64,000 nucleotides of DNA from Bacillus sp. OV166 (GCF_900177675.1 NZ_FXWM01000001.1:753001-817000), one strand, 5' to 3'; shown: positions 27,514 through 36,812, counted from the stretch's first letter. A program made the numbers and translations. The notes: generated by a model from the letters alone, not told the origin.

Positions 27514-28416
27514 TTACTTTTTCATTCTTGGATCAAAAGCATCGCGTAATCCATCACCAAAGATATTAAAACCTAAAACGAGGATAGAAATCGCTAAACC
27601 TGGAAAAATCGCAATGTATGGCGCAGAGAATAAGAAATCCCTTCCATTACTTAGCATCGTTCCCCATTCCGGAGAAGGAGGCTGTGCGCCAAGACCAAGA
27701 AACGATAAGCCAGCAGCTGATAAAATCGCCGTCGCAAGACGTAATGTCCCTTGGACAATAATTGGAGAAAGAATATTCGGTAAAATATGTTTGAAAATAA
27801 TTGTAAAATCATTTGCGCCAAGCGACCGAATGGCGTCGATATACTCGAGACGTTTCACTTCCAATGTAGAACCGCGGACAATTCGTGCAAATAAAGGAAC
27901 TGAAAATGCTCCAACCGCAATCGTAACATTAATCAGACCTGGTCCTAGAGCACTTATGATGGCTAATGCTAGTAAGATTCCAGGAAAGGCGAGCATGACG
28001 TCCATCAATCGCATAATGAACGAGTCAACCCATTTTCCATAATAGCCAGCAACTAGTCCAAAAATGATTCCGAAGAATGAGCCAAAGGCTACAGCAGCAA
28101 AACCGACACCCATCGAAAGTCTCGAGCCATACAGAATACGACTTAATATATCTCTCCCTTTATCATCGGTTCCCATCCAGTGATCACTCGATGGAGGCAG
28201 TAATTTATCTTCTAATATAATTTCATATGGATTGTATGGGGCTAAGAGCGGTGCAAATAATCCGATAAAAATGTAAAAGAGGATAATAATTGCACCGACC
28301 ATCGCTGCTTTATTAACCATTAAAATAGAAAGGAAGTCTTTTAATTTAGATTGTTTCGGTAGATTAATTGTTTGTGTGATTACAATTGGTTTTTCAGTGT
28401 TTACTTCAACTGACAT
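27514..28416 (-). CDS. ABC transporter permease (OppC/DppC-like)
   Basis: 300 residues, six helices. It has the DppC N-terminal PYNPYEIILEDKLLPPSSDHWMGTDDKGRD region and the EAA loop RGSTLEVKRLEYIDAIRSLGAND. It is the first gene of the minus-strand transporter operon; AAGGAGG precedes its ATG. The 294 bases to the divergent binding-protein gene should contain promoters for both directions. Confidence 0.92.
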   Translation of the reverse strand: MSVEVNTEKPIVITQTINLPKQSKLKDFLSILMVNKAAMVGAIIILFYIFIGLFAPLLAPYNPYEIILEDKLLPPSSDHWMGTDDKGRDILSRILYGSRLSMGVGFAAVAFGSFFGIIFGLVAGYYGKWVDSFIMRLMDVMLAFPGILLALAIISALGPGLINVTIAVGAFSVPLFARIVRGSTLEVKRLEYIDAIRSLGANDFTIIFKHILPNILSPIIVQGTLRLATAILSAAGLSFLGLGAQPPSPEWGTMLSNGRDFLFSAPYIAIFPGLAISILVLGFNIFGDGLRDAFDPRMKK

Positions 28417-28710
28417 GTAAAACCCTCCTTATTTTAATTTTTTTGAAAGATAAGGTGTAATTTATCGTTGCTGTGGACCCCCTTCTAAACCTTCAGACTT
28501 TTTATTGGGTTAAGTACAAATTATCAAAATTAGGTGAAAAGTAAATATTTTTTAAATAATATGTCAATATAGTTAAAATTTAAGTAAATATTCTGTAAAT
28601 ATTATTGTCGATTGTCTTTTATAATGCAGATATGTACTAGCGGAGGGAAGGTGGATACACGAATGAAAGGTCAGAATTTACAAAATAACAAAATAAGGGA
28701 GCATAAAAAA

Positions 28711-30288
28711 ATGGAGAAAAAAGGACGCAGTATTAATAGGGGACTACTATTTGTTCTAATCGGCTTAATGATGATTTTTGCTCAAGCTTGTTCTACAAAA
28801 TCAACTTCTTCAACTGATACGGCAAGCAAAAAGGAAGCATCCAAACAAGGCGGTACATTAACAGTTGTAAGACTTTCAGATGCTACAAAACTTGATCCGC
28901 ATTTTATCACAGATATTCCTTCTGCGAATATCATTTATCAAAAAGTTTATCAAACACTAATTGCACCAGATAAAGACTTCAAAATTCAACCACTGTTAGC
29001 GAAAGAATGGAAAGTCGTAAATGACACAACTTGGGAATTTAAATTACAAGAGGGCGTTAAATTCCATGATGGAGCACCATTCAATGCTGAAGCTGTTAAA
29101 ACAACATTTGATCGTATGTTAGATCCGAAAACAGAATCACCGCAACGCGAGAAGTTCTCCATGATTAAGGAAGTAAAAGTTGTGGATGATTATACAGTTC
29201 AATTATTACTTGAATATCCTTATGCTCCACTGCTATCTATTTTGGCCAGCCAAGAAGGTAGTATTATTAGTCCCAAAGCACTTACAGAAAACCCGGATAC
29301 ATTATCACAGCACCCAGTTGGTACAGGTCCATTTGTGTTTGAATCATGGAAGACTGGACAAGAAATTTCATTAAAGAGAAATGAAAACTATTGGGGGAAG
29401 AAACCTAATATTGATAGAGTAGTATTCAAAGTCGTTCCTGAAGATGCAACCCGCCTAGCTATGATTGAAACAGGTGAGGCGCATATTAATGACCAAGTGC
29501 CTGTAACCGAGATTGAGCGCATTGAAGCTTCTGACAAAATGGGACTCTATCGTACAGAAGGACTAGCTGTTGAATATCTTGGATTTAACACAAAGAAAAA
29601 ACCGTTTGATGATGTAAGAGTTCGTAAGGCAATCAGCCACGGCATTGAAAGAGAAGCAATTATTAAAGGCGTTTATAATAACGTTGGTACCCTTGCCAAT
29701 GTAGCAATGAGCCCTAAGGTGCTTGGATACAGTGATAAGGTTAAAGCATATGACTATGATTTGAACGAAGCAAAGAAATTGTTAAAGGAAGCTGGCTATG
29801 AAAAAGGATTAAATGTCACCTTATTAACAAGTGACCGAAAAGAACGTATTAACATGGCTGAAGTGATGCAATCGCAATTAAAAGGGATTGGAGTAAATGT
29901 GAAAATCCAGGTAATGGAATATGGTGCTTATATCGACATGATTGAAAAAGGTGAGCACGATATGGCTATTGGTGGATGGGGAAATGCAACCGGCGACGGA
30001 GATTACAACCAGTATAACTTATTCCATTCAGCATCACAGGGAGCTGCAGGGAACCATTTCTACTATAGTAATCCAGATGTAGACAAAATGATTGAATCAG
30101 CACGAAAAGAAACAGATGAGCAAAAACGATTAAAGCTATATGAAGATGTAATGCAGAAAGAGATTGACGATGCGGTTTATGTTCCAATCCGAAATTATGA
30201 ACATTTGGCTGCCTATAGTAAAAATGTAAGTGGTTTTTGGTTAAATGCTGCCAACTATCTAATGATTGATGATGTAGTAATTAAATAA
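28711..30288 (+). CDS. Peptide/nickel-type ABC transporter substrate-binding lipoprotein, second copy
   Basis: The start ATG 28711 follows AAGGGAGCATAAAAAA; the 33 codons upstream are unlikely because the signal peptide begins here. The 525-residue protein has lipobox FAQAC (C27) and SBP_bac_5 sequence: LAKEWKVVNDTTWEFKLQEGVKFHDG, VGTGPFVFESWKTGQ and VRKAISHGIEREAI. It is a close paralogue of the 17303-18868 product over its full length. It is divergent from the oppC-like operon, which it probably feeds. Two amidohydrolase genes follow on the same strand. Confidence 0.9.
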   Translation: MEKKGRSINRGLLFVLIGLMMIFAQACSTKSTSSTDTASKKEASKQGGTLTVVRLSDATKLDPHFITDIPSANIIYQKVYQTLIAPDKDFKIQPLLAKEWKVVNDTTWEFKLQEGVKFHDGAPFNAEAVKTTFDRMLDPKTESPQREKFSMIKEVKVVDDYTVQLLLEYPYAPLLSILASQEGSIISPKALTENPDTLSQHPVGTGPFVFESWKTGQEISLKRNENYWGKKPNIDRVVFKVVPEDATRLAMIETGEAHINDQVPVTEIERIEASDKMGLYRTEGLAVEYLGFNTKKKPFDDVRVRKAISHGIEREAIIKGVYNNVGTLANVAMSPKVLGYSDKVKAYDYDLNEAKKLLKEAGYEKGLNVTLLTSDRKERINMAEVMQSQLKGIGVNVKIQVMEYGAYIDMIEKGEHDMAIGGWGNATGDGDYNQYNLFHSASQGAAGNHFYYSNPDVDKMIESARKETDEQKRLKLYEDVMQKEIDDAVYVPIRNYEHLAAYSKNVSGFWLNAANYLMIDDVVIK

Positions 30289-30320
30289 GTGATTTTATGA
30301 AGAAATGAATAGTGTTCAAG

Positions 30321-30357
30321 GAGGAAAAGTACTTTTGTGAAAAAAGTACTTTTCCTA
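30321..30357 (+). terminator. Long hairpin between binding protein and amidohydrolase genes
   Basis: AGGAAAAGTACTTTT (30322-30336) pairs perfectly with AAAAGTACTTTTCCT (30342-30356). It may lower expression of the downstream enzymes relative to the binding protein, a common arrangement in ABC operons. Confidence 0.65.
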
Positions 30358-30383
30358 GTTCTATAACTTAGGAGGGAATAGGA

Positions 30384-31622
30384 ATGACAATTTTTTGGTT
30401 AACGAATGTCTGCTTAGAAAAAGGTTTCATTTATGAAAATGATCGAATTGTCGCAACCAAGACAGAAATTTGCCACTTGAAAATTGAAGGCGGTAAAATT
30501 ACTGAAATTACAAATGAAATTCCTAATACAAAGGTTAAGCAGCATGATGCTTATTGTCAGCTATTGCTGCCATCCTTAAGGGATATGCATATTCATATCG
30601 ATAAAACCTATTATGGTGGACCATGGAAAGCATGTACGCCCATCACAAAAGGCATTTTTACCAGATTAGAAGAAGAAAAAGAACTGCTGCCAAAGCTCCT
30701 GCCGACAGCCCAAGAGCGTGCAGAGAAAATGATTGAACTATTTATTAAAAACGGCCATACCCATATTCGCACCCATTGTAATGTTGACCCAGTGATTGGA
30801 CTTAAAAATCTTGAGGTAACCGTCAATGCATTGAAAAAATATGAGGATGTTCTTACCTATGAGATTGTTGCCTTTCCACAGCACGGTTTATTAAAAAGTG
30901 ACTCAGTTCAGCTCATTCGTGATGCGATGAAGAATGGCGCGACATTAGTTGGAGGCGTCGACCCTGCGACTGTGGATCGGAACATTGAAAAATCTTTAAG
31001 CACTATTTTTGATATTGCTGTTGAAAACAATAAGGGCGTAGATATTCATTTACATGATCCGAATACATTAGGAGCATTTACATTTGAACGCATGGCTTAT
31101 TATACGAAGGAATCTGGACTTAAAGGTAGAGCCACGATTAGCCATGGGATTGCATTAGGTGACCTGGATGGTGAGGAACTTAATGAAATCACTGCTATTC
31201 TAAAAGAACAAGAGATGGATGTTACCACCACTGTTCCTATAAATCGGGCGACAATTCCGATACCAACTCTTGATAAATTAGGGATTCAAGTATCTGTTGG
31301 ACATGACAGTATTACAGACCACTGGTCTCCATTTGGAACTGGAAACTCGATCCAAAAGCTAGGGGTTCTTGCTGAAAGATTCCGCATGAGTGACGAATAT
31401 TCATTATCAGCTGCCCTAAAATACGGCACTGGCGGTGTAACACCACTGAATGAAAAAGGTGAGCGTGTCTGGCCAAAGGTTGGCGATGATGCAACGATGA
31501 TGCTAGTAAAGGCAACTTGTTCAGCAGAAGCAGTCGCAAGAAGAGCACCGGTAGAAGCTTTGTTTTTTAAAGGAAAAAAGGTTGAAAGTAAACTAGAAGA
31601 CACAGACCTAGTGAGTGTTTAA
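30384..31622 (+). CDS. Cytosine-deaminase-like amidohydrolase, copy B
   Basis: The 412-residue protein has the same motif order as copy A: RDMHIHIDKTYYGG, THIRTHCNV, AFPQHGLL, VDIHLHDPNTLG, TISHGIALG and the metal Asp in SVGHDSITDHW. The CodA Glu217 position is Asp here too. AGGAGGGAATAGG precedes the ATG. It is 21 bases from copy C and co-transcribed with it. Copies B and C probably differ in substrate, or act on successive intermediates; sequence alone cannot separate these. Confidence 0.85.
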   Translation: MTIFWLTNVCLEKGFIYENDRIVATKTEICHLKIEGGKITEITNEIPNTKVKQHDAYCQLLLPSLRDMHIHIDKTYYGGPWKACTPITKGIFTRLEEEKELLPKLLPTAQERAEKMIELFIKNGHTHIRTHCNVDPVIGLKNLEVTVNALKKYEDVLTYEIVAFPQHGLLKSDSVQLIRDAMKNGATLVGGVDPATVDRNIEKSLSTIFDIAVENNKGVDIHLHDPNTLGAFTFERMAYYTKESGLKGRATISHGIALGDLDGEELNEITAILKEQEMDVTTTVPINRATIPIPTLDKLGIQVSVGHDSITDHWSPFGTGNSIQKLGVLAERFRMSDEYSLSAALKYGTGGVTPLNEKGERVWPKVGDDATMMLVKATCSAEAVARRAPVEALFFKGKKVESKLEDTDLVSV

Positions 31623-31643
31623 ACTTATAAAGGAGGAGAAAGA

Positions 31644-32864
31644 ATGACTACCTCATATTGGTTGACAAATGTTCGGTTAGAGACAGGCTATGTACAAGAT
31701 GAAAAAGGAGTCTATGAAACAAAGACAGAGCTTTTCCATTTGAAAATTCAGGGTGGGAAAATTGCTGAAAAGCAAAAGCTGCGTTATAACATTCCATCGG
31801 GCGAGTATACTGTGGACGGAAAATGTTGTTTGGCGTTACCTACCTTTAAAGAAATGCACAACCATTTGGATAAAACCTATCTTTCACTTGATTGGAAGGC
31901 TCCTATACCTGCAAAAAATTTGAAGGACCGATTACGTATGGAGGCAATGGAACTTGAGGAATTGGCGCCAACAACAAAACAGCGTGCTAGTACCATGATT
32001 GACTTACTGCTTTCACAAGGATCCACACACATCCGCACCCATGTAAATATTGACCCTTATATTGGTCTGAAAAATTTAGAAGGCGTAAAAGCAGCGTTGG
32101 AGGATTACACTGATAAGCTAACCTACGAGATTGTTGCTTTCCCGCAGCATGGATTATTAACTGAAAATGTCATTCCACTTATGAAAGAGGCAATGAGATC
32201 AGGTGCCCAATTAGTTGGTGGGTTAGACCCAGCTGGAATTGACCGCAATATCGAAAAATCACTCTATGAAGTGATGAATCTAGCAACAGAATTTGATGCA
32301 GATGTAGATATCCATTTGCATGACAGCGGCCATGTTGGTTTTTATACGATAGATAAATTGACAGAAATGGTAGAAGAAGCGAAATGGCACAATCGCGTGG
32401 CTGTAAGCCATGCATTTAGTCTAGGAGAAGTACCAGTTCCACAACAGGAAGAAATCGCCGATAAATTGAGCAAGTTAGGAATTTCGGTTATGTCTACAAT
32501 TCCAATTACAAAAACTCTGCCTCCAATTGATTTATTAGATCGAAGGGGAGTAAACGTGTATTTAGGGTGTGATGGGTTCTATGACTCTTGGGGGCCATAT
32601 GGAACAGGAGATGTTTTAGAAAAGGTAACCCGATATAGTGAGCTGTACCGGAAAAGTGACGAACGTGCATTAGCTCAGACACTAAAGTATGCTACTGGGG
32701 GACCTACCCCATTAACGAAAGACGGTGAAGTGACCTGGCCTCTGGTAGGCGATGAAGCAAATTTTGTTCTTGTAAAAGCATCATGTTCTGCTGAAGCAGT
32801 TGCTAGAACACCAGAGCGCGAAGCAGTTATTTTTAAAGGAAAAGTTGTATTTGGACAACTGTAA
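31644..32864 (+). CDS. Cytosine-deaminase-like amidohydrolase, copy C
   Basis: The 406-residue paralogue of copies A and B has KEMHNHLDKTYLS as metal motif 1, then THIRTHVNI, AFPQHGLL, VDIHLHDSGHVG, AVSHAFSLG and YLGCDGFYDSWG. HxH is kept as HNH, and the HLHD change at the CodA HCDE position is shared. AAAGGAGGAG precedes the start. It is the last gene before a strong terminator and the rearranged region at 33 kb. Confidence 0.85.
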   Translation: MTTSYWLTNVRLETGYVQDEKGVYETKTELFHLKIQGGKIAEKQKLRYNIPSGEYTVDGKCCLALPTFKEMHNHLDKTYLSLDWKAPIPAKNLKDRLRMEAMELEELAPTTKQRASTMIDLLLSQGSTHIRTHVNIDPYIGLKNLEGVKAALEDYTDKLTYEIVAFPQHGLLTENVIPLMKEAMRSGAQLVGGLDPAGIDRNIEKSLYEVMNLATEFDADVDIHLHDSGHVGFYTIDKLTEMVEEAKWHNRVAVSHAFSLGEVPVPQQEEIADKLSKLGISVMSTIPITKTLPPIDLLDRRGVNVYLGCDGFYDSWGPYGTGDVLEKVTRYSELYRKSDERALAQTLKYATGGPTPLTKDGEVTWPLVGDEANFVLVKASCSAEAVARTPEREAVIFKGKVVFGQL

Positions 32865-32926
32865 ACATTGTTTTTAAGAACTTGGATAGGTTCCAGTAGA
32901 AAACAAAAGGGAAGATGGATGTTATA

Positions 32927-32967
32927 AAACAAGGGGTACTGTCGAAATAACAGTATCCCTTGTTTAT
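32927..32967. terminator. Terminator after amidohydrolase C
   Basis: AAACAAGGGGTACTGT (32927-32942) pairs with ACAGTATCCCTTGTTT (32950-32965) with one G-U pair. It is nearly symmetric and may work in both directions. Confidence 0.8.
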
Positions 32968-33004
32968 ATCTCTAGTTAACTGGAGTAAATCTTTTTAGAG
33001 GTTG

Positions 33005-33262
33005 CCTACTTACCTTAACTAGAGCGCTTCACTACAAGTTTCTTCTTTTTCCAAGGCTTGAATACTGAGATGCAGAAAATGAAAATCGTTATGGCTACTT
33101 GAATCATAATTGCATATTGCCGAATGGTTTGGTTTTGGATAAATTCTGGATTAACTAATGCCCTAGCTTTTTCGGTCTCCAAGATTGCCATATTCGTCAT
33201 CATTAATTTGTCGACAATAAAGATCCCTAGAATGGTTTGGCTGACAAAAAGGATCCATTTCA
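33005..33262. repeat. Direct repeat copy 2
   Basis: About 95% identical to 3878-4134 in the same orientation. The match stops after CATTTCAC, where unrelated sequence (GTTTCAACAAAAAG) begins. Confidence 0.85.
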
Positions 33263-33263
33263 C
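33015..33263 (-). pseudogene. Truncated duplicate of the DUF2269-like membrane protein
   Basis: The frame encodes the last 82 residues of the protein found at 3886-4401 (MKWILFVSQTILGIFIVDKLM onward, ending KKKKLVVKRSS). It lacks the first two helices and has no ribosome binding site. It lies inside the direct repeat. Confidence 0.85.
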
Positions 33264-33278
33264 GTTTCAACAAAAAGT

Positions 33279-33989
33279 TTAGGAGCAATATGGGAAGTGA
33301 CAGATAAAACAATTATGGCTATTAAGGCATTTTAAGGCTGTGGCAGCAATGACTCCTTCTTGTGCACCACCTGTTCCTACTAATATATCAACATCAATTT
33401 CATCAATAGCGGTTCCAATAGCACCTGTAATATCGACATCCGAAAACAACTTCAAACGGGCACCAGCTGCCATTACCTCATTCATTAACCCTTCATGACG
33501 CGGCCGGTCCTGAATCATGACGGTTAAATCATTTATATCCTTACCAAGTGCGCTCGCTACAGCTTTCATGTTTTCCGTTAACGATAACTCAATATCGATA
33601 CGCCCTTTTGCTTTCGGGCCGACAGCAATCTTTTTCATGTACATATCTGGGGCATGTAATAGACTTCCTCGCTCGGCAACAGCGATAACTGCAAGTGAAT
33701 TTTCTTGACCCTTTGACATTAGTGTAGTTCCTTCAACAGGGGCGACAGCGATATCAACCGCCGGGCCCATTCCGGTTCCGAGCTCTTCATTAATGTACAG
33801 CATTGGAGCTTCATCCATTTCGCCTTCACCGATGACAATTATTCCTTGCATATCAATAAGGTTCATGCGGTCACGCATCGCAATCGTGCCAGCCCCATCA
33901 GCCACGATTTTATATCCCTTACCGATCCAAGGATAAGCGGCAATCGCTGCTTGTTGTGAGACTGTAAGAAAGTCCATCACTAGACCCAA
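33279..33989 (-). pseudogene. glpX: Truncated class II fructose-1,6-bisphosphatase (GlpX-like)
   Basis: The 236-residue frame matches GlpX from its N-terminus: IGEGEMDEAPMLYI near 53-66, LLHAPDMYMKKIAVGP and the late VGTGGAQEGVIAATALKCL. After KCL it turns into unrelated residues (NSHNCFICHFPYCS) and stops, about 85 residues short. The metal motif normally DPLEGT or DPVEGT reads APVEGT, so a metal-binding Asp is lost. There is no clear ribosome site before the TTG. Truncation plus lost ligand argue for a dead copy; a complete glpX is expected elsewhere in the genome. Confidence 0.8.
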
Positions 33990-34086
33990 AGAACAGTATA
34001 AAGCGTTCCCACAAAGTACACATTGGCAAAAGGGATATACTCCTCATGACAACAGGATCACCCTCATTAATCTACCAGCGATTGTT

Positions 34087-35331
34087 TTATTTTGCATTGA
34101 CCATTGGAACTTCTTCTACAGTATTTTTCTTAATCCTAACAGTCTTTTTCTCTAATTTAACAAATAAGAATACTAAACCTCCTAAAAATGGACCAATAGC
34201 CATTGTAGCAAAACAATAAAAGTAATTACCCGTCGTATCAATTACAGCACCAACAGCTAATGGTGATAGCATAGCACCTAATTGCCAAATTGCATTTACT
34301 AATCCTGATGCTGTTCCCAATAGTCTTTTTTCTACCGATTGTCCAATTACGGTATTCAAAACAGGATAAAATGCGTAGCCTAAAATCCCCATCATTGGAA
34401 TGATCAAATATAACAACGATACATTTTCATTAAGTCCAAACCATAGTAACACTGGGCCTAATAATATTAGAATCCAACATGTGAGAATTTTACGATCAAG
34501 ATAGTCCGACAAAATTCCTGTAACTGGTTTAGATAGTAATGCTGCAAATCCAAAGATAGACATAAATAGACCAGCTTGTACAAGAGAAAGATGCAATGAT
34601 TTATTTAAATACGAATTTGCCCATGTGAAAGTTGCGGTAGTGGCCCATTGCCCGCCAAAACCAGCTAGGCCTGTTAAAATGAGATTCTTATTTTTCAATA
34701 GTGACAAAATCTCACGACCGGATGCCTTATCCCTATTACCTTCTTTTACCTTTTGAGAAGCGGGAGTGAATTCCTTTAAATAAAAGAATGCGACCACTAG
34801 TCCTATCAAAGGAAGAATACCTGAAACATAAAATGCAGATCTCCACCCAAATCCACTAGAAATGGCAGGGACATACAAGTTTACCAATGAAACAGCAAAA
34901 GAAGTAGATGTCATAAATATCCCATTAGCAAGTCCACGTCTCTTCTCAGGAAACCAATCATTTATTACAACAATTCCAGCAGAAAAAATAGCCCCTGAAC
35001 CAATCCCTGAAATTATCCTAGTTACCATTCCCATTTCGTAACTAGGTGCAGCTCCTGTTAGAAGTGTAGACACGCCAAGTATAGAAAAGCATCCTAATAA
35101 AACTTTCCGATAACCAAATCGGTCAATTAAAAAACCACCAGGAATTTGTGTAACAACATATCCGATATAAAAAGCTGTCATGTAACTTCCCGCTTGAGCA
35201 GCGTTTATACCCAAGTCACCAGACGCTAGAGGAATAATCGGAGACCACGACACTCTACTTACATATGAAAGTAAATATGCCAACCATGCAATCGATAAGG
35301 CGATAAAAGCTGTTTTCAACTTTGGATTCAT
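34087..35331 (-). CDS. MFS transporter, anion:cation symporter (phthalate/aromatic acid) type
   Basis: The 414-residue protein has 12 membrane helices. After helix 2 it has IPGGFLIDRFGYRKVLLG (the MFS loop 2-3 motif), and after helix 4 the NDWFPEKRRGLANGIFMTSTS segment typical of the ACS family (sugar acids, phthalate, hydroxybenzoate). AGGAGGAATAAGAAAAG precedes the ATG. It lies directly downstream of Rieske gene copy 1 on the same strand, so the pair may form an uptake-and-oxidation unit for an aromatic acid. The substrate assignment is inference. Confidence 0.82.
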   Translation of the reverse strand: MNPKLKTAFIALSIAWLAYLLSYVSRVSWSPIIPLASGDLGINAAQAGSYMTAFYIGYVVTQIPGGFLIDRFGYRKVLLGCFSILGVSTLLTGAAPSYEMGMVTRIISGIGSGAIFSAGIVVINDWFPEKRRGLANGIFMTSTSFAVSLVNLYVPAISSGFGWRSAFYVSGILPLIGLVVAFFYLKEFTPASQKVKEGNRDKASGREILSLLKNKNLILTGLAGFGGQWATTATFTWANSYLNKSLHLSLVQAGLFMSIFGFAALLSKPVTGILSDYLDRKILTCWILILLGPVLLWFGLNENVSLLYLIIPMMGILGYAFYPVLNTVIGQSVEKRLLGTASGLVNAIWQLGAMLSPLAVGAVIDTTGNYFYCFATMAIGPFLGGLVFLFVKLEKKTVRIKKNTVEEVPMVNAK

Positions 35332-35449
35332 CTTTTCTTATTCCTCCTATTATTTTATATAAAATAATATTTATCAAAAACTTGATTCAAATGGAATTTT
35401 TCTACTCAAAATTTTTTAGAATTGTAAATATTGATTGTTACGTTTCCTG

Positions 35450-36730
35450 TTATACAGCCTCAAAGTCCTTTTCTCTTAATTCAAAAGCTTCCTTTGCACC
35501 TTCTTGAAATGGCATACCCTTTGGAAGTAAAACAGAAGCAGAACGAATTCTATGGCTAATAGGATCCAGAGCCGGTAACTTTTCTCCATTTTCTAAAGCC
35601 CTTACTGCTTTTAACAAACATTGTCTTGCTTTAATAATAGCTGTATCACTAGTACCTAACTTTTCTTGAGATCGATCAACGATAGATCCCGCACTTACTT
35701 GAACGGCATGATCTTCCATTCCTACCCCAAATATTCCCGCAAACGATTCGCCCCTTTTTTGCATTTCTCGATCAATAAGGTAATCATTTTCTTTGTTCGC
35801 TTGTGTACGGAATGTACCAGGGATCAATAATGGGTGAATTCCAGCTCCAGACTTCATTTGCTCAATTTCCTCTTCTGTCAAATCACGATCAGGTGTCCAA
35901 CTCCAGCTCCATACCCAACAGTTTTCGTCATCAATAGGCACCCAGGCATGCCCTCCTCGTGGAGCTCCCCCAAACGGAGGGATCATTGTATAGAATGGCA
36001 TTAGAAACTGTGTAATCCTCCAATAAAAGTGGTCCTCATCCGCTTCTCTTCTTGCACCGATTAATAATCCATAATCTGTATCCGCTACTTCAAAGCGTGG
36101 AGCAGAATCCTTCGCTAAGAGTGATGTGCTGTTACTTTTTTTAGAAACTCCTAAACCACCCACGGAACCAGAGTGAAGAATAGATACATGACTAGAATCA
36201 ATTCCACCCTCCAACGCCTGGAAAAAATTACATTCTTGCTTTTTTCTAGAAAGATAGCGTTGACTATCAGAAACTAGCATCCACTCTTGTTCTGGTAATC
36301 CCGGTTTAGATTCAGGTGGTCCCATATATGTCCAAATAACTCCACCACGTTCTTCAGAAGGATAGGACTTAATTTTAACTTTATCCTTAAACTTACTTTC
36401 TGGTGGTTCAGAAGGCAAGTCTACACAATTTCCGTTAGTGTCGAACTTCCACCCATGGTATGCGCATCTAAGTCCACATTCTTCGTTGCGGCCAAAAAAG
36501 AGAGACACTTTACGGTGTGGGCAGAATTCATCCACGATTCCTAGTTTTCCATTTGTATCACGAAACGCGATTAATTCCTCACCTAAAAGCTTAACTCGTA
36601 CCGGCGGACAATCCGGGTGAGGAAGCTCCTCTGCTAAAAGTGCTGGGATCCAGTATTGTCTAAGCAAATTCCCCATCGATGTTTCAGGTCCAGTTCTTGT
36701 TAATAACTCATTATCTTTAGTAGATAACAT
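35450..36730 (-). CDS. Rieske non-heme iron oxygenase, phthalate 4,5-dioxygenase-like, copy 1
   Basis: The 426-residue protein has an N-terminal Rieske domain with CPHRKVSLFF (CxH) and CGLRCAYHGW (CxxH), ligating the 2Fe-2S cluster. The catalytic domain follows, with the FFQALEGGIDSSHVSILHSG segment that holds the iron ligands (D/E...DxxHxxxLH type). The opening LLTRTGPETSMGNLLRQYWIPALL closely matches oxygenase components of phthalate 4,5-dioxygenase and related one-ring oxygenases. It would hydroxylate an aromatic acid using electrons from a reductase, which is not in this window. A second copy on the opposite strand at 46908-48188 differs by only two residues (Ser/Ala in the YPSEERGG region, Glu/Asp in DREMQKRG). 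Confidence 0.88.
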   Translation of the reverse strand: MLSTKDNELLTRTGPETSMGNLLRQYWIPALLAEELPHPDCPPVRVKLLGEELIAFRDTNGKLGIVDEFCPHRKVSLFFGRNEECGLRCAYHGWKFDTNGNCVDLPSEPPESKFKDKVKIKSYPSEERGGVIWTYMGPPESKPGLPEQEWMLVSDSQRYLSRKKQECNFFQALEGGIDSSHVSILHSGSVGGLGVSKKSNSTSLLAKDSAPRFEVADTDYGLLIGARREADEDHFYWRITQFLMPFYTMIPPFGGAPRGGHAWVPIDDENCWVWSWSWTPDRDLTEEEIEQMKSGAGIHPLLIPGTFRTQANKENDYLIDREMQKRGESFAGIFGVGMEDHAVQVSAGSIVDRSQEKLGTSDTAIIKARQCLLKAVRALENGEKLPALDPISHRIRSASVLLPKGMPFQEGAKEAFELREKDFEAV

Positions 36731-36812
36731 ATGATGCCCCTCCTAGGTTTCATTTATATTTTATATTTTCATATATAAATAAAGCGTTTTCAAATTGATT
36801 CTTTTTATCTGA
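35453..36812. repeat. Inverted repeat, left copy (Rieske gene plus promoter region)
   Basis: Nearly identical, in inverted orientation, to 46826-48185. It covers the whole Rieske coding region and about 80 bases upstream with very high identity; weaker similarity runs on to about 36867. Similarity stops abruptly at the stop codon. Confidence 0.9.
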
